The notes beneath the pieces were generated by a model. The model ran no database searches. It had not been told where the DNA came from and saw nothing but the letters and a program-made list of their open reading frames with translations. Below, one piece after another: positions 29,594 through 42,733 of a stretch of 64,000 nt of DNA. The translations under genes were made by a program, and so were the position numbers. This DNA comes from Apteryx mantelli. Taxonomy: Eukaryota > Chordata > Aves > Apterygiformes > Apterygidae. The stretch lies in the NCBI RefSeq assembly GCF_036417845.1, contig NC_089985.1, forward strand, positions 30,772,583 through 30,836,582. The letters are read 5' to 3'. Within the stretch, counting starts at the first letter, position 1. The number at the start of each line of letters is the position of its first letter.

Positions 29594-32500
29594 TATGGTT
29601 CTTGTCCAAGGCTGCAGCTCTTCCTCTGCCCTGCATGTGGCCACAGGTCTGCTGAGGAGGCTTTTGGAGAGCAAGGGCTGATCTGGGCTGACCCCGTGAC
29701 TGGAGGTGTCCCTCTGTGCCTCTGGCAAAGTCCCTGCTCTGCTCCAGGAGCCTGGTGACGTCTGCCCTGCGTGGGTGGTTCCACACATGCCTGGGTTAAC
29801 AAGTCTGCCTGCTCAGCCTACAAGAAGCCACCCTTGCTCGACTATGGGAACACAGAGCTCTGCTTTGCTGCTTGGCAGCAGGCTGCTGGAGCAGGCAGCA
29901 GGTTGCTCTGCGCTGGCTCAGCCAGGCTGCTGCCAGCCCTGGCACTGCCCTGTGTGAGGCATGCTGGAGGCACAGGCGCAAGCTGGTTTGGGTCTTTTGG
30001 CTACTGTCCAGATGGCTTAGCACAGAGAGGGAGTGTATCACTGCTGCTTCTATTTGCAGTGTCCTTAAACCTATCGTGCAACTGGAGAGCACCAGAAGGG
30101 CCGAGGAGCAAAGATTTTGCACTTCCAAGGCAGTCTTCCAGCCGGCGGCTCCCTTGCTTGACTGTTTGCTGGGTGCTGCTGCCTGTACGCATGCTGCTGG
30201 GTGCCTTGACCCTCCAGTCTACAGTGCCCCTGTCTGTGCCCCACAGCTCTCGGCTCTCGGTCCCAAAGTAGTGTAGGGGTGGAGTTACTTCTCTGCTCAC
30301 CTATCCCCGGCTGTGACAGCTACAGCCTGGGGAAGCAGACTGCAGACAGCTGGGCCTGCAGCTCTTCTGCTGCTTGGGGGAAGGGAGGAGCAAGGTCCTT
30401 CTGCCTCTGCTCTGCAAAGAGCATAGAGCTGATGCTGCTGCAGTCTGCCACATCCAGCATGAGGCCCTCATCCTGCTGTGCTGTCAGTACACCTTGGCAA
30501 GGGGAGCATCTAACCCCCAGTGCTGTTAGTGCTGCTCTGGATTGGAGAACGTGTATGCCTGGAGCTGCCCATCTCCATCCCTGCCTGAATACAACAGGGA
30601 GGGGGGCAGTGGAAGGGTTGCTGGAGCCAGGGAAGTGTTTACATCTCCTGGTCTTGCCCTTGGATGAGGGCAGCTGCCTCTGTACTGCCTCTCCCAGCTC
30701 CGCTGGCCTCTCCTGCAGAGGCTCCAGGTTGTGTCCCTGTTACTGGGACGTTGGCAGTGCCTGGAATCTCTGTGCAATGGGCACAGATGGCTGGGTTGAT
30801 GCTGGTGGGGCCTGGCTCTGTGTCTAGTACAGCCTGTGCCCAGCCCTGCAATATGTCCTGGTTGCTTTAATCCCATCTGGGAGTGGTGTTGAGGCCTGTT
30901 GTACTGCTGGCACAGCTCCTTGTGCCCCAGAGGGGCAGCCCTGGGGCCAAGCTTCTTGCATCTGCCCCATGGGACAGCAGCACCTCAGCGCTAGGTGTGG
31001 AAAGGCGGTTGGGGCAAACCTAGCCCAGCTTGGCATCCCCCTGTGCCCTTCTCCAAGCTCTGGAGCAGTTTGCTGTAGGGGTGGTGGTGGTGTGGGGCTG
31101 CCCTGTACTTGTGCATGGGAGGATGCAGCCTGAGCGCTGGAGTCAGGAGCCCTGGTGAGAAGGGAGAGACTCATCTTGTTGTGTGCTCACCCCTGCCCTG
31201 AGCAGGGCCAGGTCAGCGCTGCCCCTGCGGTGCCAGGCTCTGCACTGTGCCGAGGTGGTCTGCTCCCACCAGCTGTGCTGGTTGTCCTCTGGGGCTGAAG
31301 CTTGGGACCAGGAGTTCTGGGTGCCTGGTGTAATGACAGGGACACAAATTAGGCCTTGCCGTGGTCAGAAGAAAGGATGTAAAGTCGGTGCAGTGTTTTG
31401 TCCTTCCTGCATGAGGTCAGTTCCCTTGTCCTGTGGCATCACTGCTGCTAATGGCCAGCAATGGCTGAGGCACCTGGGAGCTGTGTGGCCGTCCCAACAG
31501 ACCTGTCTCAAACCTGTAGGCCCTGGCAGAGGTGTCTTCAGGAAGGAAATGCCTGGGGTTGGAGAGCTCATGCTGCCAGTAGAGGGGCTGCAGATTAATC
31601 ACCTTCCTTGTTAAAAATTAGGATCTCTGGTGCTGAAGGACTCATCCTCTTGCAGCTGTGGGTCTTCCCCCTGCCTTGGCTTGATACAAATCCATCTGCT
31701 GTCAGAAATCTCCCTCTGCGAGATACTTACCCTGCCTTCCACATCATGCCCGTGTGTATCCAGGCTTTGGCACAGGAGCTGCTCCAGCCCCTGCTTGGCC
31801 TGCATGCCTGTTGTGTGGACACAGGACCACCAGGGATGGTCTTGCAGTGGCTGGGGGTGGCCCATCGCCCCTCTCATGCAGCCAGCAGTGGTAATGCTGT
31901 GCCAGTGGGTGAGCATGCCCTGCGCTCCCTTGTTCTAGGTGTGTGACTCTGCACTTGGGTGTGCTAAATACTTGCTGCTCAAGCGTGGAGAAAATGCTTA
32001 AATGGGACTCCAGTATCTTGAACCTTATCTCATTCAGGAGCAGCAGCAGCTGGAGTGGAGAGCCAGTTCAGCAACTGAATGTAAGTATTCTCATAGGGCC
32101 AAAACACCAGCTACCAAAGAGCAAAACCAAGAGCTGGAGGCAGAAGCTGGGCTGCTTTAGCTAGAGAGGGTCTTGTGGTTTACAGGCATGGAACAGGCTC
32201 CCTGGGGCGCCACGGGGTTGGGCTCAGGGCAGGAGTGACGTGGGTGCCGCTCTGACCTCTGCTATAGCACGTGAGAGGTTTTCTTCTTAAAGGAACTGCC
32301 AAGGGGCAAGGTGGAGAGCCCTTGCTTGGGTGAACAGTCAGGTGAAAGGTACCACAGAGCTGGTCAAAACAGAGGTCTTCAAGGATAGGGGCTACTTGAG
32401 GTGTTCATAAATGTGGGGTAGCAGGAAAAAAGGGAAAGGCTGCTGATGGCACAGATTTACTTGTGGTGGGCTGAACTCTTGTTGGGACTATACCAAGATC

Positions 32501-33030
32501 TTTCTGTGATGGTATTTTGATAGGGAAAGTGAAATTCATTGCTAGGAAACACCAAGAAACATGGAGGGGGGATGGGGGGAAGCAACTGCAAATACATTGT
32601 GATGGGCTCTGAGCCAGCAACGCAACTCAGGGCTGCAGGAGTCGTCCTGGGTGGGTCTAGGAAATGAGTGCCTCAACCACTGCCAAAAATGCAGATGAAT
32701 GCAGGGAATTACCGAAATGGGGGAACAAGGAGATACAGTATTGTGGCACCAGGATCACCCGAACTTGGTGTCCAGCAAGCAGGGAGGCCTCTGTGCAATG
32801 CCTGAGGCTGTGCCCGCAGCACTCAGCAGGTCCCCGGCCAGCTGTGGATCCGCTGAGCCGAGCCCTGTGGTGTGGGGTGCCGAGGCACGGGGGGCCAGGG
32901 CGAATTCAGCTCCTGGGGGTGACGGAGTTGGTGGAGCGGGGGCTGTGGGGCAAGTTCCTGGGGCTGAGCAGCCTGTGGGGGCTTGGCCCAGCTCCTGGCC
33001 ATGTGCAGGCACAGGGAGCTCAGGTGCCTG
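29594..33030. other. Intergenic region between ATP6V0B and B4GALT2
   Basis: No exon with a recognisable protein match or RNA gene was found. Sequence is moderately GC-rich with short chance open frames on both strands. The segment 31970-32620 is locally A/T-richer, with no identified repeat. Confidence 0.7.
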
Positions 33031-33037
33031 TGGGGTT

Positions 33038-33300
33038 CAGGTGTCTGAGGAGACTTGGGGGGCCTTGGGGTACCTGTGGGGCTGGGGGTGTCTGAGGAGA
33101 CTTGGGGGGCCTTGGGGTACCTGTGGGCCTGGGGGTGTCTGAGGGGGCTTGGGGGGCCCAGGTGCCTGTGGCGCTATAGGGTGCCTGGGGGACCTTAGGT
33201 GGCCCGGGGTACCTGTGGGTCCCAGGGTGCTTGTGGGGCCAGGGGTGCCCGTGGGGCTGGGGATGTCTGGGGGCACCCAGGTGCCCGTGGGGCCGGTGGG
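33038..33300 (+). repeat. Minisatellite, 47-bp unit, just upstream of the B4GALT2 CpG island
   Basis: Units start with 'gtgtctgagg' at 33041, 33088 and 33135, exactly 47 bp apart, and share 'acttggggggccttggggta'. After the third unit the pattern decays into related 'ggtgcctgtgggg' motifs up to about 33300. Confidence 0.8.
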
Positions 33301-34240
33301 GGCCGGGGATCCCTGCGGGACTGGCGGGGCCGGTGGGGCCGGGGCCGCTCTCCCTGCGGCGGCGCCGAGGCCTGGCGCAGGCCGGGCCGGGGCCGCTCCT
33401 CGCCCCGCGGCGCCGCGCTCGCCCGGGGCCGGCGGCGGGGCCGGGCGGCGGGAGCGGCCCTTGCCCGCGGCCGGAGGCACCGAGGCCCGCAGCGGGGGCA
33501 GGCGGCCCGGGCCCCGGCTCGGCGGCGCAGGCCCGGCGGCGGGGCGGGGCGGGCGGCGGCGGCCCCGCCCGGTGCGGCGGCGGCGGCGGCGGGCGGAGCC
33601 GGCGTGCGGGCGCGGCCCTGCTCCCTGCGGCTCTCGGCGGTGCGGCTGGGCCGGCCGGCAGGGCCCCCGCAGCCCCGGCATGGGCGCCCGCGGGCCGGCG
33701 GCGGCGGCGGGGGGAGGCGGCGGCGGCGGCGGGGGCCGCTGACCGCGCCGGGGCTGCGGGAGGAGCCGGCGGGGCGGCGCGGCAGGGCCGGGACGGCGCG
33801 GCAGCCCCGGCCGCGGTGAGTGGGGCCGCCGGGGCCTGGCCCAGCCCGGCGCGGGGCGGGCGGGAGCGAGCGGGGCCGGGAGCGGCGGCGGCGGGGCCGG
33901 GCCGGGCCGGGCGGCCGTTGGCGGCGCTGTTCCGCGCGGGCCCGGGGGCGGCGCGGGGCCCCTCGTCCGGCCCGGCACGCCCCGGCACCGGCGGGGAGCC
34001 CCAGGGCCGCAGGCCTCCGCTGCGGGGGCGCGACCCGCCGGGGGCCCCGAGCCCGGCCGGGGGCGGCGAGGCGGCGGCGGGGGGGCTCCGCGGCAGGAAG
34101 TACCGCGGGTGGGGAGCGCCGGCGTCGAGGAGCGCGAGGGTGTCGTCGGCCCGCGCGCTCGCCTGGCCGCGGGCGAAGCTCGGCCGCCAGACGGTGAAAC
34201 CTGCCCCGGGCGCCCGGGTGAGAGGGGCTGCGCAGGCAGC
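33300..34240 (+). promoter_or_regulatory. B4GALT2: CpG island promoter and non-coding exon 1 of B4GALT2
   Basis: The stretch is extremely GC- and CpG-rich. A strong splice donor (CCGCG followed by GTGAGT) ends a likely 5' UTR exon at 33815. The first coding exon, with an acceptor at 38209-38210, is the natural partner. A short upstream reading frame starting at 33680 and ending at 33742 lies in the presumed leader. The transcription start cannot be read from sequence. Long open frames here on both strands reflect composition, not genes. Confidence 0.7.
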
Positions 34241-34254
34241 GCTCGGAATAGATA

Positions 34255-34470
34255 TTGCCTTATTCTCTGAAGTGCAGTCAGCAGTAAGTACAGCGAGCCG
34301 GTAATTGCCTAATGCTGCATGTTTTGATATGGAATAATTGAATTTGAAGGCCCTGTCGGTTAGGGAAGCGTTCTGAAAAGCTGCATGCAGCAGCAATATC
34401 CTTTAAAACTCCGTTCTGAAAGTCTCCCACAGCCCCTTCCAGGAGGAAATACTTTGTTCTAGGTCTATTT
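34255..34470. promoter_or_regulatory. AT-rich island in B4GALT2 intron 1, candidate enhancer
   Basis: A block of AT-rich sequence follows directly on the CpG island, with TAATTG at 34302, 'cctaatgctgcatg', 'ggaataattgaat' and two 'gctgcatg' motifs. Such abrupt AT islands in GC-rich introns are often conserved non-coding elements. Conservation was not tested. Confidence 0.35.
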
Positions 34471-37400
34471 CTGTTTTTCCAGGAAGTTTCTGTGTTTCCG
34501 GTGTCGGGGGCTGGAAGATTCGGAGGAGGGGGGTTGGTTTTCCTGGACGTGGCGGCTTTCTGTGCTCCGCGAGGTGTCCCCCTGGCCGCCCCGCACGGCT
34601 CCCGCCCAGCCTCCCCCCTCCCAGCGCCGAGCTCTCCGGCGGGATGAGCCGCCGGAGGGAGCGGACTCGAGCTCCCCTGGGCCGCGAGGCGCCCGCTGGG
34701 GCAGCCGTCGCCGCAGGCCTGCGCGGTGGCGCCGGGTCGCCTCGGCTTCCCCGGGGCTGCGCTCGGCCTCTTGCAGCCCATGCGGTGAAGGCCTGGCGGT
34801 GGGGGTTGCGTGGCGTTTAACAGCCCCGACAGGCCTGCCCACTACGAATTTTGTGTGTGTTTTTTGCCTGTTCGTGTCTGGGGCCTCCGCACCGTACCGT
34901 GGCCACGGTTTAATTGAGTGCTTCTGCTTTGTTCGCATTGAAGCTGCCTCCAGCTCTAACAGTGGAGAGGAGAGGCCTTTCCATGACAGCAGGCAAACAG
35001 CTGTGCTCGGATGCGATAGTTTTACTGCTGTTAGGTACAGGTTTGGGAAACTGGGGTGACGGGAGAAAACGGGCCATCAGCCACGCTGCAGACTGAGGAA
35101 CAGCCCATGGGTGCCCTCCTGCCCATCGCACTTTGTGCTCCTGTCTACCCATGCAGGCAACATGGGCTGCACTGGTAAAAGAGGGGCTAGGTCCCTAAAT
35201 CCTACTTCTCTCCTTGAGCGCGCTCCTGACTGGTCCCCGCCGCCCATCCCTACGTGTCTGGCTGCTGGGACGACGTGGCTCCGTGTGCTGTGTGGCGCTG
35301 GGTTCGGTCAGCCTCATGCAAAGACTGTGGTTTGGAGAGGGTTTCCGGCAGTGGGGACGTGCCCTGGGGCTGGGGAGCAGGGCGGTCCCTGTGTTGAGGG
35401 CCCTGCTCCGTGACGCAGCGCGGTGACCACGGGATGGTCTGGGAGAACGTAGCCGGCTTGGCCTCCATCATGCCCCATGCGCAGAGGGTCTTTTCTAGAA
35501 AACACCTGGTGCTTGGGGAGGGTCCTGGCCTGCGCGTGCAGGGGGAGCCATGAGGCGCCTGCCCACAGAGCCCAAATCTGCGCTATGCAGCCCGCGGCCA
35601 TGAGAGAGGGAGGAGAGCAGTTGTGTGTCAGGCCCAGAGCCTTTTCCAGCTCTTCTCTGCTTCCTCACGTGCCTGCCGTGGGCTCCCAGCAGCATCCAGC
35701 GGGCCAAGCCTGGGGCCAGGCTGTGTTTGGGGCAGAGCTTGCTGCGGAGAGGCAAAGCGGAAACCTGGGGAAACCCGGGGCTGCAGGTGGCTGACGTGGG
35801 GAGAGGGCAGATGGGGGCCCGCTGCCGTGTGCGGCTCGGGGAAAGCACCTGGGACCAGGGCGGTGTCCGGGGTGCGTGTCAGTGCTGGGAACGTGGCTTG
35901 CGCCTGTGTTGGCAGGGCCTGGCAGCCGGGATGGTGCTGGGGGGTTGCCTGTGTGCGCAGGGTGAGCCAGGGAAGGGCAGGGGCTGCGCCAGGGCAGACC
36001 CCAGCCCTCGGGCACCTTGTGTGCTCCTCGGCACGTGAGGCTGCGCTGCCTTTCCCGGCGGGGAGCCTCCGATCCGCGCGCAGGAGGAGTCACTGTGGGG
36101 CTGGGCGGGAGGCCCTGCTTCACGCCTCGGCTTCGTGCCTCGGCTCTGCTCCTGCTGCGCAGGCTCTGCTCCTCACCCTGCGCTGCCATCGCCGCAGGCT
36201 CTGTGCCGTGCTGCTCCCCAGGAGGCCCCAGCAGCCGGGCTTGGCAGCAGCCCACAGGCTGGCCCTGAGGCTCTGGGCTGGTTGCCAGCACCCTCGGGTC
36301 CTAATTGTGCCCCTGCTGGGGGGTGCTAGTCCTGCCGCAGCTTCCCTGCCACTGGGGCTCTCCCGAGGGGCCCTGCTGTGGCAGTGCCCCATCCCCGTGT
36401 CCCCCAGGCATTGCTAACCCGTGGGCATGTCCCTTGTGGTTACCCCTGCCTCGTCCTAGCAGCTCGGCTGTGAGAGGGTTGAGGACGGAGAGCGGGGCTG
36501 GGGACCGGGGTGCGTGGAGGGGTTGGGTGTCCCCACTCCTGCCGTACTGCAAGTCTGCCCTGGAGGTGGCCAGGCCAGAGGGCCGGCAAGGGCAGGACGT
36601 TTTGGCATGGCCAGGGCTCTCCGTGACCCTCTGTGCATGTTTCCAGCAACCAGCTCTGGCCCGGCTCCAAGTGTCATGTGTGAGATAAGGGGACCTGGCT
36701 CCCGGCAGCTCTCTGGGGCACGGTGTCCTGGGGGGCACTGGGAGCGGGAGGAGAGAGGATCCAAGCTGCAGGCCGTAAGTCGGACTCCCTCAGGCGCAGC
36801 GGGACCCCTCGGCTGCCCCCCTCCCCGGCTCTGCCGGGACACGCTCCCTTTTGGCGCGGCGGCCGCCTCGCAGCTGCTCGCTCCTCTCAGCGCCCCTGAC
36901 AGCCGCTGGGCGTCTCTTCCAGGGAGAGCCCCCGCCAGCGTGGCAGTCGCTGCCGGCCCCCCCTTGCTGCTGGGGGGCGGCGGCAGCGGCGGTGCCGCAG
37001 GGGTGGTTGGGGATGGGCAGCAGGGAAAGGCAGCGCCTCGGGAGAGGGCGGCTGGTGGGGGCGCCCGCGGTGCCCTTGAGACACCCCTGAGTGACCGTAT
37101 TTTGGAGCGTGGCCTTCTCTAAGGGCCCAGCCTCTACAGAGGCTCTTTGCAAGGCCCTTCCCCATCTCGCACTGGGGGACCACAGACCCCGACGGAGGCT
37201 GGGAGCAGGGCTGGCCTCGCTGAAATCGGGGAAGCCCCAGGGCTGGGGACCTGCTGCGGCTGCGAGGGGCAGGGGGGTGGTAACGCTGCCCGGCATGGTG
37301 CTGGCCCTGTGCCGCTTGCCCTGAGTCGCTCCTGCCTTTTTCCCGCTGGAGGGGTCAGGCTGAGCTGTGGGCAGGGGGGGCTTTGCTGCGGGCTGAGTTG

Positions 37401-38213
37401 GGGCTGAAATTCAGTCGTGAGAGGCTCGAGTCTTTCTGAGCTCGGGTGAAAATACGATGGTTTGCATGAGGTGCTCTTAAGGGAGATGTTAAGGTAGCCC
37501 AGGCAGGCGGCATAGTGCTGGTAAATGCCTTGGGGGTGGGAAATTCAATAAACTAGCAGCATTGTAAAGCTCGGGGTGCCTGATACCATAAAGGCTCAGG
37601 ACACTGCTTGCAGATGTGGTGCCCCTCATGCAAGGGGCCATGCACGTGCCCTCCCTGCACACAGCTGCCTGTGCCCGGCTGAGGGAGCCTTCCCGGGAGC
37701 TGCTGCGGGGCAGGGCTCATCTCCCTGGTGGGGAGGAGATGGGGGCTGTGGGTGTGCTAAGGCGAGGAGGGCAGGGTGGACATGGGTAGGAGCAGTTGTG
37801 GGTGCAGGGGGGTCTGATCTGGCCAGGAGTTGGAAGGAGCAGGGGTCTCTGTCACTGCTGGGGTTGTTGCAGAGACCCTGCAGCTGTCCACAGCTCGTGT
37901 TTGGCACCTGGTGCTTCTGGTGTGTTTGCAGCTGTGCTTTCAGAGCAGGGGGCTGGAGTGCAGCATCCCCACGGGGTGCTGTCTGTGCATACAGACCGGT
38001 GAGCCCATCACCTCCTCATTGAGCCTGAACTGCTCAGGTTGCCCTGCGTCATTAGGGCTGGGATTGGGTGGCACAAACAGGTGCTGAGCAGGTGGAGTGG
38101 GGACGTGGCTGGCTGTGTCCTGAGTGTGGGGTGTCTTGGCAGGATCGTGACCGTGACTGGAGCCGCCCCCCTGCCCTGCTGAGCGCACATGTCCGCCTGC
38201 CCATGCCCAGAAG

Positions 38214-41200
38214 ATGACCAGGCTGCTCTTGGGGGTGACCCTGGAAAGGATTTGCAAGGCTGTGCTGCTGCTCTGCCTGCTCCACTTCGTCATCATCATG
38301 ATCCTCTACTTCGATGTCTACGCGCAGCACCTGGACTTCTTCAGCCGCTTCAACGCTAGGAACGCCTCGCGTGCGCACCCCTTCTCCAACTCCTCCCGGC
38401 CCAACAGCACTGCCCCCAGCTACGGGCCTGCCGGTGCTGAGCCCCCGTCCCCCAGCGCCAAGCCCAACACCAACCAGTCCATCACAGAGAAGCCCTTACA
38501 GCCCTGCCAGGAGATGCCTCCTGGCTTAGGTGAGATGTGCAGGGCAAGAGTGGGGGAGTTGGGCTCTGCCTTTGGGCATGGGGCTGAGTTGGGTGCTGAC
38601 ATGTCTCATTGCCCCTTGGGCATAGCCTTCCTGGTGGTCCCGGGGGTTGAGCAGTGAAGGGGCCATTGGAGAAAACCAGACCTAGAAGTAGCAGGACACC
38701 TGATTTCTTCAGGTTTTGTTTGCGACTCGCCCAGGCTCTCTGCCCCTGTCTGGGAAGAGCGTTGGGCATCCCTCATCCTCAGCGGTGCTGGTGCCCCTTG
38801 CAGGGTTGCCGTTTGTTTTACCAGCCTGGCTGGGAGCGGTGGGTGTCCAGGACTGCAGTCATGGCACAGCTGGCCCTGGTCCCCAGCTGTGTCCTGTGCT
38901 GTTGGCATCACCCTGCCCTCGCTTTTGCAGTTGGACGGCTGCTCATCGAGTTCAGCTCCCCCATGACCATGGAGCGGGTGCAGCGGGAGAACCCCGACGT
39001 GCACCAGGGTGGCAAGTACACCCCCCAGGACTGCCTCCCCCGGCAGAAGGTGGCCATCCTCATCCCCTTCCGGCACCGCGAGCACCATCTCAAGTACTGG
39101 CTGCACTACTTGCACCCCATCCTGCGCCGGCAGAAGGTGGCTTATGGCATCTACATCATCAATCAGGTGAGCTGGGCAGGGACGACGGGGTTGGCGGGGC
39201 TGGGACAGGCATGCAGGCGTTGCTGAGCTCTGCAGCCACATGCTCTGCTCTGCAGTATGGCGAGGACACCTTCAACCGGGCCAAGCTGCTCAATGTGGGG
39301 TTCCTGGAGGCGCTCAAGGATGATGAGGAGTACGACTGCTTCATCTTCAGTGACGTGGACCTTATCCCCATGGATGACCGCAACCTGTATCGCTGCTACG
39401 AGCAGCCACGGCACTTTGCCGTTGGCATGGACAAGTTTGGGTTCAGGTTGGTGCCTGTGGGGCTGCAGGATTCCCCCATGGCTAACACGGGCTCCCCACT
39501 GCTTGTTGCCTGGGGCAAGAGTGGGGGTCAGTGGCTCGAAGTGTGGACATGAGATGGCAGAGGGCACAGAGCCCTGGGTGGGAGAGCCTGCAGGGAAGGG
39601 CTGGTGCTTGTCCCTGGGATGCAGGTCCCCTTGAAGCTGGCCCCATTCCCAACCTGCTCCTGAGGGCTGATCTGTTTTCTCTCACCCTGCAGGTTGCCCT
39701 ACGCTGGCTACTTCGGGGGTGTCTCTGGGCTGAGCAAGTCCCAGTTCCTGAAGATCAATGGCTTTCCCAACGAGTACTGGGGCTGGGGGGGAGAGGACGA
39801 TGACATCTTTAACCGGTGGGTGCCACCCCTCTCCCCAGCATTGGCTCAGGACTTGTAGTAGGGGTATTGGGGGTGTGCTGGGATGCTCTGCTCCCTGCTG
39901 AGCGCTGGCAGGCACTGTCACCAACCCTGGAGCTGCTGGGATTGCCGGGGACGTAGTGGGTCCCTGCCAGGCAGTGGGGAGGAGGTTGCTTGCCCACAGC
40001 CCTGGGATGCTCCAGCCCTTGGGAAGCTGTGCGGTCAAAGCTGGCAGGGCTGGTGACTGTCATGCTTGGGCCGTGGATCAAACCAGCCTGTCTGAGGGTA
40101 TCGGAGAGCAGAGGGGCCGTATGTGTTCCTTGTGGGGCAACTAGCCCAGCACAGTGGGGCCCAGCCTCCTCCTGCCGCTGTTTGGGGGCAGCATGCCGTT
40201 ATTTCAAGCCAGGCTGAGCTGCGTGAGCAGGAAAGCAGGTCTGTGGGCTCTGCTCCACACTGGGATCTGTACAGAAACTTGAAAGTGGCTATGTAGTGGC
40301 CTCTCAGCACCAAAACAGGCAGTTCTTCTGGCAGCCGGTAGGCTGCAGCAGATCTGCATGCAGATCTGTCTTCGTGGCTCCGTCCCAGCATTTAGTGCAG
40401 GAGCTGGAGAGCTTTAACACTCTTTCCAGTGCGCCCCATGACACTGCCCAGCTGCACTGGCTGCAGAGCAGTGTGTGGCTGGTGGTGCACAAAGGGCCTT
40501 TAAGGCTTGGGTGAGCTAAAAACCCCTTGCAGGTGCTGTGTGTGTGGGCAAAGAGCTTGTGGTTTCTACCCGGAGGTAACTGCTGCAATGAGATGGTCCC
40601 AGGGGTTCTCTGGGGAAGCAGGGTGCAGTGTGCCAGGCTCTCGGAGAGATTTAAGCAGCCCTTAAATGTGAGGAGGGCTGTGAGGGGGCCTGCATCGCCA
40701 CCCAGCCGCCTGATACCAGAGCCCTTCAGCTCGCTCACTCATCTGGCCCGAGGGTGTCATGTTGCTGGGACCAGGAGAGGTTTCTATTCACAAGCTGGGA
40801 GCTCTCCTGCTTTCCTGTTCCCACTCAGCCTCTCAATTTTAAATGAACTATTCCGGGAGAAGGAAATCTTTCCCCACCTGCTGGCTGTTCAGACAGAAAA
40901 AGCAATTGAGGCCAGAGCTGTGCTGCACAAAGGGCACCGGCATTTGGAGAATGTAAACAGCGGCGGCCGCAGAGCTGTGGAGGCATAGCGGTGTTTGCTT
41001 AGCGCAGGCCAAACAGCGACGTGTCTGCAGAGCGGGAGGTCGCCTGGAGTGAGCGGCGCTTCCTGCGCTCTCTGCCGCGCAGCAGGCGGCACCCCCGGCC
41101 CCGGCCGCTGCCCCAGCTGCAGCCTGGCTTTGCTTAACTCACTCTGACTAGCGCAGAGCAGGCTTAGCGCATGCTTGTTTCTCATTTCACTAGGGACAGG

Positions 41201-41995
41201 TTTGTTTTTGATGGGGGGAAGAGTGTGTGTTGTATAAAAGCCACATGTGCAGCTGTGCAGTGGAGCATGCTTGGGGGGCCACGGGTGAGGGGGCCACAGC
41301 TGGGCCCCCTGCGGACGTGGGTTTTGGGTACCGCAGCAGTCCACTCTGCCCTGTGCCAGCCCCCCAGCTCTGCTCACAGCACAGGGTGCTTGGCCGGACT
41401 CTGGCAGCCCTCGGGATGGTGTGTGGGAGACCAGGGCTGTCCCTGGACGTCTCTGGGCCAGGAACGTGTCCTACGCTGGTGCCCATGGGTGCACACTGAC
41501 CTCCCGCTCTGCTCCCGTCCCCAGGATCTCCCTGAATGGCATGAAGGTGTCGAGGCCCGACATCCGCATCGGGAGGTACCGCATGATCAAGCACGAACGC
41601 GACAAACACAATGAGCCCAACCCGCAGAGGTGAGCTGGAGGGGCTGGGGGGAGCCAGGACATCTGGGCTCTCTTTCATGGGCAGGCGCTGTGCTGCCTAG
41701 GGTCAACTGCCCCCCTGCTGTGTGGCCAGGGCTCCCTGCTCTGCTCACACACACCGAGGTCCTGCTGTGGGCACACTAGTGTCGCTGGCCCCACGGCAGG
41801 CATCCCATCTGGCCCCTGCCTCATCCTGCTGCTGTTTCCACCAGATTCACCAAGATCCAGAACACCAAAATGACCATGAAGCGGGATGGGATCAGCTCGC
41901 TGCAGTACCGGGTGGTGGAGGTCTCGCGCCAGCCCCTGTACACCAACATCACGGTGGAGATCGGCAAGCCGCCCCCACGCCTGGCCCGGGGCTAG
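38214..41995 (+). CDS. B4GALT2: Beta-1,4-galactosyltransferase 2 (complete coding region, 6 coding exons, 373 aa)
   Basis: This Golgi type II membrane enzyme transfers galactose from UDP-Gal to terminal GlcNAc of N-glycans, using Mn2+. Coding exons: 38214-38529, 38931-39166, 39256-39446, 39693-39815, 41525-41629, 41845-41995. The product has a short cytosolic tail (MTRLLLGVTLERICK), a signal anchor at about residues 16-34, a Ser/Asn/Pro-rich stem to about residue 105, and the catalytic domain. Motifs are PFRHREHHLKYW, FNRAKLLNVGF, the metal-binding DVD at 217-219, YFGGVSGLS, the acceptor/sugar-binding WGWGGEDDD at 277-285, and the end FTNI-like YTNITVEIG. Human B4GALT2 has 372 aa; the signal-anchor and catalytic sequences favour B4GALT2 over B4GALT1. 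The start is 3 bp after the exon acceptor, and the upstream leader comes from the CpG-island exon. The stem is the most divergent part. Confidence 0.96.
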
Positions 41996-42709
41996 TGCTT
42001 GCCCCCGCGTGCAGAGCTGCGTGGAGCTGACTCTCAGGCCCCTGGGCCCGGAGCGTGGCCTTGCCCTGCGGCTGGCGGCTCTGTGCCTGGGCTGGCTGGA
42101 CACTGTGGATTTTGCCCCAGCCCGAGAGCGAAGACTGGATGGGGATGTTTTCTGCCTACTCTGCTGCCTTTTGGAGATGGCTGCGCCCAGCCCGCCCCTT
42201 GGTACTGAGGATTTCGCCCTCCTTTTTTGCCCCTCCCTGTCCCCACGAGTGTGTTTCCAGGACCCCCACCCCATACTCCGTGTGTTGGCTGAAGAGCCTG
42301 TCTGCCCCACATGCGGCTCCAGGCACAGAGCGATGAGACAGCCCCCGCCCTGGCAAGGAGCCCCCTGCCCGCATCAGCCCCCACACCGCCCTGGGAAGGC
42401 AGGATGAGACCCCGGCTGCTCCTGGGCTGAGCACCCTGCTTGGGGCCCCAGCAGGCGCTGCGAGAAGTGGGGTGCAGGCTTCCCCCTTCTCCCCGCTGGA
42501 GACGCTACTGCCCTGGCCGGCGGTGGGAGCAGCCCCAGGCCCCCCCAGCAGGCAGGTAGCAGGGTGACGGTGCCTCCCCCAGCCCAGCACCGCCTGTGCT
42601 GCTCCGCGCGCCGAGGCGGCTCGCTGTCTTCCTCTGCTTTAGTCTGGTGCTTAGAGCCGGGGCCCCACCTCAGCTCTGCCAAACAGAGACCTCCGGCTAG
42701 CAAACGCCC

Positions 42710-42733
42710 CTCTCTGTGCCTCAGTTTCCCCGG
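42710..42733 (+). repeat. MIR/CORE-SINE-like 3' fragment in the B4GALT2 3' UTR
   Basis: 'ctctgtgcctcagtttcccc' matches the well-known 3' part of MIR-type SINEs. Only about 24 bp is convincing, so chance or convergence is possible. Confidence 0.35.

Noticed and set aside
33020-34396. 458-codon open frame antisense to the B4GALT2 CpG island
   Set aside because: It is Pro/Ala/Arg-rich sequence caused by extreme GC content. It overlaps long frames on the other strand, has no domain, and runs through the 47-bp minisatellite.
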